A stretch of DNA of 64,000 bases. It comes from Diphasiastrum complanatum (Eukaryota > Streptophyta > Lycopodiopsida > Lycopodiales > Lycopodiaceae). This document shows positions 47,254 through 58,357 of the stretch, in pieces. The stretch spans positions 25,982,761 through 26,046,760 of the forward strand of contig CM055111.1 in assembly GCA_029204225.1 (NCBI GenBank). Direction: 5' to 3'. The notes below the pieces were generated by a model that was not told the origin of the DNA, did not search any database, and was given only the letters and a program-made list of their open reading frames with translations. Positions within the stretch are counted from its first letter, which is position 1. Each line of letters opens with the position of its first letter. The translations under genes and the position numbers were made by a program.

Positions 47254-49875
47254 GTAATGTAAACTAGTTAATTAAACTGGTTACTATTCTTTGATATATA
47301 CAAATCATCAATGCTTCCTATGAATGGCACTTGCACTCTCCCAAGAGTGCAATGCCTATTATAGATTTACGCTTTCTATAGCAGTTTCATAGTAGCTTAG
47401 TTCCATTCATTAAAAATTCATTCCAGAGATCTTATGTGATGTAATTCTTTGTACCAATAATTTGTATAAAGGTGTTTGTGTCCTCATCGCTCTTATTTGC
47501 ATATTGTTGTATATGGGTTCAATGCTTTTAAGCAGTTCAAGTCTTGGTAGTATACATGATTAACATTAGACTACATTTTTTTTCCCTACATAGTGGTCTA
47601 TGATGCCTCAGACACTACTTTTTCGATTCCTGATAAGCCAATTGACTTGTTGCTCGGCTGGCTTCGTTTTCTCCCAAGGATCTCTTCTCTTGACTATGTA
47701 TCATGACTGTATGTCACATGTGTCTGAGCAATAGCTATAATTATAGTAATCGTGCCTTCATAATAAACCACAAGTAATTCTGACTTTTTGTAGAATGATT
47801 CTTGTCTAAAATTATAATGATTCACAATAACGATAAACTTTACTTTAGAGTGATTCATTATGCATGCTAGCTCTTCTTAAAAGAGTGAATATCATCCAAA
47901 TCATACAATGAGCCAAGTTGAGTGCCTCAATGCTTGATAGTCGTAGTCATTCATCTCTATGCTATGAATGCATGTTCTTTTCAAAACTTGCATCATAGCC
48001 ACATATGTCTCTTGTATTCTACATAAGCCTTAGTCATGAGTCTCATCATAACTGTCTTTGTGTAAATATGGTGTACTGCATATACTCATTATTTTCATGT
48101 AGAGTATCTCTGAAACTCTACATAATATGACACATAGCAAATCACTTTAGCACATAAATGATAACAAAGAAATAGCTCTTAATTTTGATATAGACAATAT
48201 GCATTCATGAATGATCCTAAAACCGAATTCATCTAGGGAGAACGTCTAATAATCAGACTCTAGTATCTGACCCTCAGTCGATCTTTAGCCCACTACATCA
48301 TCTTCTCCCCATCAAATTGGTATCAAAGCTTGTTTTGCATGAATTTTTCCAATACTCTTATCAAAGTAGGTTCTACATGAACAACTATTCCAATAGTAGT
48401 ACTTGAGCTACTGACTTTATTTTAGTACATTGTAGGTAAAGTTTCAACAGATCATTTCATTGTAAGTTTATCAATTCTTGGTTACTCATACTATGTTCTA
48501 GTTGAGTTCAGAGCTGTTCGTTTTCAAAGAGTCAAGATTACATCCCTCTAAAGCAGATTTCCATTTTTTTATATATTGAGATCATGATGAAAAGATTACA
48601 TGTAGAACATAGATTCATACAATAAAATAAAAACAAAAAAATAAATTTAGGCATTCTTGAGGTTGTCATACTACGTAAAGTAAATGCTAATCATGGAATG
48701 ACTTTGCTAGATTACACTAAAAGATGGCTAGCATAGTCTATCTTCTATTTTGAGTTTATTGAGTTCTTAAAATACATTCTATTCTCATTTTTTTAGCCAA
48801 ATAAATTTGTATAGTTTTGAATAATTTAGTTGTTGTGAATATGGATTGTCTTTTTTTCTTCCTACTTTTTATTGAAGTAGCCAAGACACAAGTATGAATC
48901 CTAAGCACATGATAAGTTGAGAAGAAATGATCTAGCCCATCTTGGATAAGAATAGTGCTTGACAATCACTGTGTGAACCCTTAATTGGTATCCTTTAGGA
49001 AGTTGGAAGTGATAATGTTGAAATGCATGGAAAATACAATTTGCTACCATATTATTTGTAGCATAATAATGCATTAACACATACGAGAAAAGAACTCATG
49101 ACCTAGTTCTTTATAACCACACTAAGAAATCATTATATTATAGACTATCAACTGCATCAAAATGATGAAGATAGAAGAGGCAAATGATGATTTGATGCTA
49201 GCAAGTTCAAAATTAATATTACATATTCTTTGTCACAATCAAAATCTACATAAATTTGAATAAAACATCAAGGCTCATATAACCTACAATGTTAGATTAG
49301 CTTTATAAATAAAGGTGATTGGGCCTCTATGAGCTAATAAATAGCTAGCATCAAATATATATACATGACCTATTCTTAAGAAGTTCAATGGGTTTTTTAT
49401 CTTTTTGTAAAGGTGGACATCAAAAGCCTATTACTGTGCTCAAAAGCTTTTTGGCAATTTTGCTTATATATAAATGACTACCAAAAAAATTGATGTTTAC
49501 TTGTGTTACAATTCTTCTTTGTAAGGCAAGATATAAAGTCCATTTGATAGCCAAAAATTAAAAGAAACAAACCCCTTGGCTGAAAAATAAGTCTCTCTCT
49601 TTGAATTTCAAGCATACCAAAGACATATTCTCGAAGCAATAGTACTATCCCACTAATGAGAAATATATCTAAAAAAATGGAAATTGAAAACTGCGCCCTC
49701 TTCTGGGCTTTCGCAACACCAAAACCAGTTTAATACAGAGAGAGATCAATGTGTTTTCCTCTTGAAACCCTGGCTCACAAAAAAAACCAAATTCTTGATC
49801 AATTTCTCAATCTTTGTCTGTAATTGTTCTAACAATCCTCTGCTTCGATGAGGTCACCCTGCTCTACTCAGTGTA
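47254..49875. other. Unassigned AT-rich sequence
   Basis: No gene, RNA or element is recognised. Reading frames are short on both strands. Confidence 0.45.
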
Positions 49876-50178
49876 CTAGCTCAAATCGTATCCATTTCGG
49901 TGAGAAATTGATTGCAAACGGTTTAAGAGAAAAGCCTCCAAGAGAAAGCACACACCCTGGACACCGAATTCGCTTTCTGCTTTTACAGAATTGAACTCTG
50001 AGAATTGCTTATAGCTTGATCTAACAGCTCTTTTGCAAACTCTAAAACCGATGGCTATAATAAGCTCTTTCAGTTCTGCTCCATCGTCACACAACCAACC
50101 TTGTTGGCTCTCCGATTTTTTCTCTCGCAAATTCGGGTGTAGCATCCAACTTGCACCTTACTGCATGCTCTGATACCA
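49876..50178 (-). mobile_element. Copia primer site and leader remnant
   Basis: On the minus strand TGGTATCAGAGCATGC (50163-50178) is a tRNA-Met-type primer site next to the LTR at 50180-50532. An 89-codon frame behind it (49876-50145) has no recognised Gag motif and is probably leader. Confidence 0.55.
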
Positions 50179-50179
50179 C

Positions 50180-50532
50180 TGACAGGATCTTACAAGCATG
50201 CAATTAAGCTACCAAACTAGCTATCAAGCATCACCACCTGAACAACAAGATAGAGAATTCTCACAAAGCTCAAAGATGTGTGTGTATTTCTCCAACCCAG
50301 TAACTAATATATACATAAGAATTTTCTTTTGGGGCAGTACTGCATGGCAAGGCTATCCCCGACAGTCATGACACGTGTGCCACTATGCGGCACGTACATG
50401 GCATACTCTACTCATAACTAGTATTGTGTACAATGTCAAAAAATATAAAGTATTGTACTGACGGACTTCTACCATCGCGATCCTGAGCTTTCAATTCCAG
50501 CAAATCACATGGAGTGATATTAATATCCAACA
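50180..50532 (-). repeat. Copia LTR with a primer site on one side and a polypurine tract on the other
   Basis: This 353-bp LTR on the minus strand opens TGTTGGATATTAATATC and ends CCTGTCA. A TATA-like TATATATTAG lies near 50310. A purine tract (CTTAAGGGAAAG on the minus strand) sits at 50533-50544, and a primer site lies at 50163-50178. It is therefore flanked by internal sequence of a Copia on both sides. Confidence 0.65.
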
Positions 50533-50544
50533 CTTTCCCTTAAG

Positions 50545-52369
50545 ATCATTGCATGTGTTCAAGAAGATTCAACATGATTTCTCCCATAGGTTGCACGGTG
50601 AAGCCATAAAGACATCACTCCCCCTTAATGTAAATCCAGGAGTGTACAACAAAAAAAGAATATTCATTCTTTTCAGTAGTAGCATACTTATACTAAGAGA
50701 CATAAAACATATTCACTGGTGAAAGATCAGATCTGGGAAATGATTCATAGATTAACTTCTTGTTCCAGGAATAATTTGCCCTGAAAGATTGCATTTGTTA
50801 AAACTTGATAAAAACAAGTTAGCCATAGTAGGCAAATATTAACATAAAAACTAGTAGTCATTTTTTAAGTTCAAATTTGCCACATTTTTTTTTGCTGGTC
50901 AGATTGGCTTAAGTACATTGAAATATGAATGATACTACTATTGTAAAAATTTCACTTGAGTGAGCTGGAATGAACATAAGGTACATGCAATTATTTTTGA
51001 AAAATCAATAGCATAGAACTTCTCACGACGGTGTTGAAGATAGCTTCTTGAGTAGCCAAGGAAGCCCCTTTAGTTGAAGTAGAATATTCAAGTGTCGAAC
51101 TGTGAAGGAAGGTGTCGCTTTAAAAAGAACTCAGTATGCAGTAGAGACTATAAGTTTGAAAGGACTTCTCACATAAGTTTGACTATAGGATGTGTAATAA
51201 ACAATTTCAGTACTTTTAAAAGTAATAAGAGTGCCCATGTTCTACTACTTCAACTAGATTTTGAGTTACATTTTAATGATCTGTAGCCTACTTGATGAAA
51301 GACGTAAGGTTACACAAGCACCTTCTTGTGCCATTTTGTTGTTGGAGTTTGAGACTTAGAAACAATGTTGTATGCAGATTTAGCTTGATCTTCTACATGG
51401 CTTGGATTATTAGTGGCTTTACTATATAGTCCTTGACCCTTGTACGAATTGTAGGTGAGAGCCTCCACCTGCATCAATAAATCTACATAGCAATTTGGAG
51501 ATTTTACCACATTAAAATAGTCTATGATGGCAGATTACTTGCATTTGATTCAAGACTATTTTTCACAATAAAAAGATGTAACTATAACTAAATTCTATAG
51601 TGGATTTTATGCATAATGACCTACATGGTGGCAAGGGTCATTTGAAAGGCTACGACACATATGTAGGTCCTAGGGTGAGTTTGTCCTAGAAAATGGCCCA
51701 ACCACTAGGTAGGTCCTAGGGTAAGTTTGTCCTAAAGAATGGCCCAACCACTAGTAAATAAAAAATCTATTGGCTTCATGTGAAAGTTGATAGAATAAAA
51801 ATGTGTAAAATTTGGTCTAAAAATTGTCATCCATCATATTGTAAGGTAAATTTAATAATAGATGGAAAAGGTACTACCAGCAGTAGAAAAATCTAATAAG
51901 TCATAAACATGATGTAAAACACACATCTACAAGAGAGTAGTCATCCATTTTAGCTTGAACTTTTTTGAGGAAATTTATCTAATAGCAAAGAAATGATAGA
52001 AAATGTTCTTCTAATGAGCAACTTAGCATAAATATATAGGTCTATTTGAAACTTCAGCCTCAGCAGATTGCTTGAGCAAAGAGTAAACACAACAAAAGCT
52101 CTCTTCTAATAGAGCATGAACACATGTTTGGAGTCTAGGTTTGATGCTAGCAACAGCAGCTGCTATACACTGAGATATCTTATCAAATCATCTAGTATGC
52201 AGAATAATGCAATGAACAAAAAGGCAACCGGAAAAATTATTTCGGTGTGTGGGTCTAGGGATCTTCGGTGGATGAATCCCTTTGAGCACTTGAACCTGTG
52301 CTCTTTAATCTTGCTTCCATCATCATCAGCAGCAGCAGCAACAGCACTTTCTTTGTGCCTGTTAGAAAC
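50545..52369. other. Unassigned sequence, possibly Copia 3' remnant at its left
   Basis: The first few hundred bases may be the 3' untranslated part of a Copia ending at the LTR. No coding motif is seen. A 46-bp tandem duplication lies at 51664-51755. The last part is the 3' flank of the LTI65-like gene. Confidence 0.4.
51664..51755. repeat. 46-bp tandem duplication
   Basis: Two units start at 51664 and 51710 (taggtcctagggt...aaccactag) with a few differences. Confidence 0.88.
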
Positions 52370-54937
52370 TCAATCTTTCAAAGGATTTTCTGTCTCAACC
52401 TTGGATTTAGTGTCCATATCATTCTCCCCATCCTTATTCGGTTCAACTGTACCTGGAGTTGAGCCCGGTTTTGGTGATGTGATAGTTTGACTCAGCCATT
52501 GACTCCAGGTCCTCACTCCACCACCCTCAGATCCATCTGTAGATTCAGAGATGGCTGGAGCCTGTTCTTGCACAGAATGTGAACTATTTTCTCTCTTTCC
52601 ACCCAGAGATCCTTCTTTATTGCTTTCCAGCTTGGGGGGTTCCTGCGAGGATTCCTCGTCTGCCTCAAGAGAATCACCACCTCTAGAATCTGGGAGGGAG
52701 TAATAACCCACTGACGACCCAACGGCTTCAGCAGCTGTAGATGTAGCATCCACTAACCTGTCCTTGACAGAACTTAAACCATTAAATGCATTTTGAGAGA
52801 GAGGGATGGATTCCTTTGTCTGCTCAGATGGAGTGAATAAAGTTTGGTCAGGTGTCTCTAGAGAAGAGCTGGAATCATATGGCTGTGATCTCTGACTAGG
52901 GGTTCCATTAAATGCATGTTGAGAGAGAGGGATGGATTCGTTTGTCTGCTCAGTGGATAAAGTCTGGTCAGATACCTCTAGAGAAGGGCTGGAATCATAT
53001 GGCTGTGATGTCTGACTATGGGTGGGCTGCTGAGATTGGACAGCGATCCTCCCTTCTTCCTCACTAGGTGGATTTGAATCTGCATCAGCTTCATAACCTG
53101 ATTGATTTACAGGTCCAATTCCAAAAGCTTCACCTGCTTCAATTGTCTACATAACACGAACCAAATTCGGATAAGATGAGATGGTTTATTCGTTGTTTGA
53201 GCAGTAGAGAGAGATAAATTTGATGCATAAATTTTGGTAAAGTGAACTAGAACAATGCTCATTAAAACAAGCTTACCTTTTTATTGAGGGGAGGATCTAC
53301 CTGCTTGTTCTCACTTGAAGTCTCCAATTCAGAGTTCGATCCACTAAGTTTTCTGCCAGAGTGGGTATTTTCGTCTCTTGACGCAGCAGCCTCAAAATTT
53401 GGAAGACCTTTCTCTTCCAGAGCTTTACTGGGAGCAGCCTTCCTTTCTTCATCTGTACCATCCTCACATCTTGCTTCAGAAAGCAATGTGGGCTTCTGAT
53501 TTTCTTCCCTGAACAGAGCAGGTTCAAAGTTGGGAAGAATGTTACCTTCTAAATTTCCAGGATTTTTTGGACTGTCTTCTGTAGGCTCACTTCTTCTGTT
53601 GACTTGGGGATCAAGATCAGCAGAGAAAGGTGACTCTTCTGACCCTTGATCCTTGGAAGTTTTTGCAGCCAAGTCATCTCCCTTGTTGCCTTCACGATCC
53701 CAATTAGAAGAGAAGCGCTCTCTGGAGTTATCACCTTCATGGATATCATCTTTATCACTTGCAGCATCTCTCTTGTACAACTCACCAGACTTTCTATCAC
53801 TGAGTTTGTCAGATTCAACTTCTTCCCTAGATCCTTCTTCCTGCATACCAGCTTTATCACTTGCAGCGTCTCTCAAACCCAGCTCGGCAGACTTTTTATC
53901 ACCGAGTTTCTCAGATTCAACTTCTTGCCTGAATCCTTCTCCCTGACTACCAGACTTTCGATCAAATGTGGGTCCCTGAAGATGTTGGGAACCATCCACT
54001 GCGCCCAGAAAGCTTTCTGAAAATGCATCAGACAGACCCCCATGCAAATTCAGACCCCGATGCAAATCACTATAGCCATTAGAAGCTTTCTCTAAATCAT
54101 CTGTAGGCCATTCATCGAAGCAAAATTAGCTTAGAACTATCAGTGCAATATGAGAACTATTGGAAAGAAAAATCAACCAATCAAACAGGAATGTGTTATA
54201 CCGCCTGCTGATGCTTGATGGATTTGCTCTTCTTGGTTCATTTGTCCTGAATGGACCTCATCAATATCACTAGTTGGATTGTTGTAATAGTCTCTGTACT
54301 GTGTAGGCACAGCTTGCAGAGCATCCACAGGCCCATCACTCTTAGAAGGAGTGATGGGTTTCTTACCATCTTCAACAAGCTCTGCTGTGGAGGGAGCACC
54401 TCCCTCGTAGGAAGTGACCACTCCTTTAAATTGAGGATTCTTTTCTATAATCTGTTGAACAGGCTTTTCTTCCAGACTTGACGCCGCATCTTTGATTCCT
54501 TGATCTTGAACTACAGCACTCTCACCATCATCACCTTCAGAGTCAATAGAAGAAACTTCATCACTGGGAATCTCCTTTTCACCACTGCTTCCAATTTTCA
54601 GACCTTTCTTCACCTTGCTCTTCAACTTCTTCGCCTTCTCCTTCACCTTCCCAAGGACAGACGTTTTCTTGTGCTGATCCTTGCTCTCATATTCAGAAGT
54701 CTCAACATTCAAATGCTGCTGGGACTCTGCAGTTGTTGATCCAGTTTCCTGCTCAGCTGCTCCATCCAAATCAAAAACATTCTCAGTTTCACCAGATTAA
54801 ATCAAAACAAAAACTAGACAAACAATCAGCAAATTACTCAAAGCAAGCACACCATGAGTCAATTGCAAAGCATTCCCACCAGATAGACCATTATCCCTGG
54901 ATTGGATATCTCCATCTGGATGAATCACCTCCTGCAT
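52370..54937 (-). CDS. LTI65/RD29-like (CAP160 family) stress-responsive protein
   Basis: Four exons give 755 codons in one frame: 54937-54851, 54781-54202, 54100-53277 and 53146-52370. Introns are about 69, 101 and 130 bp with GT-AG ends; the first is the least certain. The product is Ser/Glu/Asp/Lys/Gln-rich and probably disordered, as in LTI65/RD29 proteins induced by cold, drought and abscisic acid. Residues about 66-90 carry the basic helix typical of the family (KKTSVLGKVKEKAKKLKSK). Two ~33-residue repeats lie at about 273-339 (RQEVESEKLGDKKS, REEVESDKLSDRKS) and two ~40-residue repeats at about 541-620 (SQPYDSS...ESIPLSQ). A family-like block, LSSVKDRLVDATSTAAEAVG, starts at 621. The ATG at 54937 was chosen because no in-frame ATG exists at the start of exon 2. 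An acceptor at about 54950 suggests a 5'UTR intron. No defects are seen. Confidence 0.82.
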
Positions 54938-55294
54938 CTTCTGAACTCCTGAACAGATGATTTCCCAACTACAGCTAAAAATTCAATCGAGATAAAAATT
55001 CTGCCTCCTATCAAAAACTTCTCTAAAGGGAATGGCTCAAAGCTCTGAGACAACTGATTAATGAAACTGATCTGAGATCCTCCTCATCCACATAAACCAA
55101 AATTGGAGCAATGGGTTTTGATCTTCACCCAACAAGTGAAGTGGGTTTTATTCATCCAGCTTGGAGGACGAAGAAATAGTGAGAAAAATGATATCTTGAT
55201 AGGAGAGAGGGAATGGAAGAACTCTCTTATGGAGTTCCAGGTCCCTAATGCTAGATATTTTCTAAAGCCTTTAGAAATCACTAGCCATTGAGAG

Positions 55295-55320
55295 ATAGCC
55301 ACGTGGATATATAACACGTG
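55295..55320 (-). promoter_or_regulatory. Promoter with two ACGTG elements and TATA box of the LTI65-like gene
   Basis: A palindromic CCACGTGG lies at 55299-55306 and a CACGTG at 55315-55320. Between them, on the minus strand, is TTATATATCC (about 55305-55314), a plausible TATA box about 370 bases upstream of the coding start. Paired ACGTG (ABRE/G-box) elements are characteristic of abscisic-acid and stress-induced genes such as RD29B. A further CCACGT word lies near 55487. Confidence 0.6.
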
Positions 55321-57737
55321 AAATCATCCAAATGGGCGCCCATAAACCGGAGGTGTAACGATGGTGTCATAGCAAACGCTAGTCCTGGAGCCAGGTGGCA
55401 CATGCTGATTCCACCTGTCCTTATAGGCCACATGTCTAACTGCTCTTTTGACACGTTTCAAAGACAGCCTGGGCCATCTTCATTGCCACGTTTTTTTATT
55501 TTTTATTTTGACACTCAATTATCTAAAGCTACACTTGTAAGTTGGTCCCTCAACTATGAAATGAACTTCTTGCTTTTTCTTTGTAGTATAGTATGGATAG
55601 GGCAGGCCCATTCTTGCCCCATTCCCTATTCTTTGCTTGGCCAAAGAATTTTGGCAAGTCCCAATCCATAGGGTAAGCCAAATTTCAAGGCCAAGCAAAG
55701 TGGGCATGCATGACACACGTTCATGGCATTATAAGCCAAGGTGACAATTTTTCGAGGCCATTATGCTCTTTTGTATGGCCATTAACCTTTCGCTTCCAAG
55801 TTTTTCCATTCTATAAACCATCTCTATTTATGGCAAAAAATGCCACCTAGCCTATAGCGTACTATGGAATGGCATGTGGCTCATTTTGCTTGGTAAGATG
55901 TGTGATGAATTGGTGAGCCCATTAAGGAATCTGTGTGCCTGTTAAGGTGAACCAATACATCCAAAGGTCGCACCCGTCTAAACGGGCTTGACTCAACTGT
56001 TCCTTGATATTAATGATGCGACCTTGCAATACGATTTTATTTTCTCTTAAAAGATTCAAATATTCCAAGTGCATTTGATTAATATACTGCAAATCAAATT
56101 GAAATGCATCATTCGAACAAAAAGCTAGAGTCGCCATGTTGCCACTTAAACCATGTGGCTTGTTGGCAAAATCAGCAAGATCAACCATTAAACTATTTCA
56201 AAAAAATATTTTGATATGCATTATATTTGGAGGCTCAATCCGATTTGGTACATGCCATTTGAAAGGCTCTCAAAATCTCCAAGAACACTAAAGAATTTGA
56301 AACCTTGAAGCGAATTTATACATGTGGCTTTGAAGGGCCCTATCTTCTACATGAAAAGATTCCTCTAGGTAGACTGGCTTGGGCCACCTCTTGAAAGTTT
56401 AGCCTTAGCCTCTATTAATTGACATTCTCATTGAGTAATGCACCTAGCTTAGGTGCTTGTTGGGCCCTAGAAATCTATCCCATCTTGTTGCCTACATAAC
56501 AAACATTCCTTTTGGGCAGAGATTGACCCAATAACCTTCCTTTCCAATACACAACCGACACAACCTACATCAAACACTTGTGAAGAACTTGTATAAATGA
56601 TAATCAATCATCTATAATGCGCAATATACAACAAACATTTTGTGAGAGATTGTGTTTATACTTAACATGAGCTGAAAGTGCCCTATTTATTGCATGCATG
56701 CAAGAACGAGTCATAATCAATTTTCCTTGTCTAGGGTCCTCCCATGGTAGATAGGTCTCGCTTTGTAAAATTGGATTTCTTCCAACTAAATATTGATGCT
56801 ACATGTTGTAGAATCGAGCCTTGTGCTAACTCATGATACCATAGAGGTGCACCGTGAGACCCTACATGGGTAGCCTCCAGTTTAAAGGCTATTTTTTAAA
56901 AAAGTAAATCAACTCAAAAGTTCATGTATCGTTGTCCATAACCATTGTTTAGCTCAAATTGTATGCTAAAATTTAGTAGGATTAAAGAGGGGAACTTACA
57001 TATGTCAATGTTTTCTCTAGGCTAGTGCATTATGTTGGTAGCAAGAGTACAATGATGTTTACTTGATTATCTATACATCAAAACATCCTTCGATGTAGCT
57101 TCTATATCCCTCTTTCATTAGGTTGCCATGTGCCTACCTCAATACCAAAGTATTTTTTTCATAGGATATTCTATGTTGTTGATGTTATTTAAGGAGGCAC
57201 ATAAAACTTCTATTGTTTGGAAGTATATTTGTCTATAACACCTACTTAACCCACCTCTTAAGTAACCACACATGCAAGCAGGGAAGGCCTTTCATACCTT
57301 CTCCTCTCTCACGTCTCTTAGAAATAACAATAAAATAGCCAAAGCAATTAACCAAAAACACTAACAAACTAAACAAGATCAAAAGAGAGACAGTTGAGAA
57401 AGTGAGGTGCAAGGATGTTCCAATTACAATAGGGCATAATCTTCTTCTCATGTTTGAACATGCAAAACGGGTAGTGGAGGTTCTACTTTAGTCAAATGAG
57501 TTCTTACATTGAAATAGACGTTAGACAGTGCTTGGTTTGAAACCATGTTGGATGATGTTTGCTGGTTCAACTCTATGTTTGCTTAGAATCTTCCTGACTC
57601 TCTAACTACTGATAATCTAACAGATTCCAGTCAGCCTACAACCAACATGCCTGCTCTTCTTCTCAACTCTACTGGTTGTAGTGCAATGGTGATGTACCCT
57701 GCTTGTCAATTAGTACATCAATGACCCGATCTTGATC
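55321..57737. other. Intergenic sequence, unassigned
   Basis: This region lies upstream of the LTI65-like gene and left of the Copia. A frame at 55922-56188 (88 codons, minus strand; LEYLNLLRENKIVLQG) is helical but unrecognised. No other gene is seen. Confidence 0.4.
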
Positions 57738-58284
57738 TGTTGGAATTAAGCATCACTCCAACTCACCAAAATTAAAATCATTCGAGTTTGAGTCATCAGA
57801 AAATGAACCATTCGAGTTCTTCCTGAGCACCAGTACACTATGTAAATACACACACACACTCTCTCTCTACGACAACTTTGTTATTTAATTTGTAGCTGGC
57901 TAAGTAAGATTACTGCACACACAGTGCGCCATTACTGTGAACTATTCTTGGGCACAAGATTGTGATCCGATCGTTGTATTTACAACTGTTCAATTCAGAT
58001 TCTCTATTTCCTTATGTGTATTGCACTACGAATACTTTCTGATAATTTTCTTTCTCAATTGACACTCACTCAATTCGGAATGTCTAATCTTGAAGGAAGC
58101 ATGGCTGTCTCAGATGCCTAATTGTTCGCTCTCTTCATGTTTGTTTCTGACACCTACCAAGACATTCCTTCATTTGATCTAAGTCAATGTTGATGTTGTA
58201 GTTTTGGTAAAGATCTTGTAAAGTTCTCTATGTTGGAGCTGTGTTTCTTATTTCACACCTAATTTATTCAAGAGCACCCCAACA
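57738..58284 (+). repeat. 5' LTR of the Copia element
   Basis: This 547-bp LTR opens TGTTGGAATTAAGCATCAC and ends CACCCCAACA. It contains a (CA)n(CT)n stretch near 57846-57868. Confidence 0.9.
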
Positions 58285-58357
58285 TAGTGGTATCAGAGCT
58301 TAGGTTCCAGACTACTATTAGTATTCAAAACTATTTACTATACCTAGATCATTCATC

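Noticed and set aside
55922-56188. 88-codon helical minus-strand ORF
   Set aside because: It might be a gag scrap, but no motif supports it; it is left as unrecognised.
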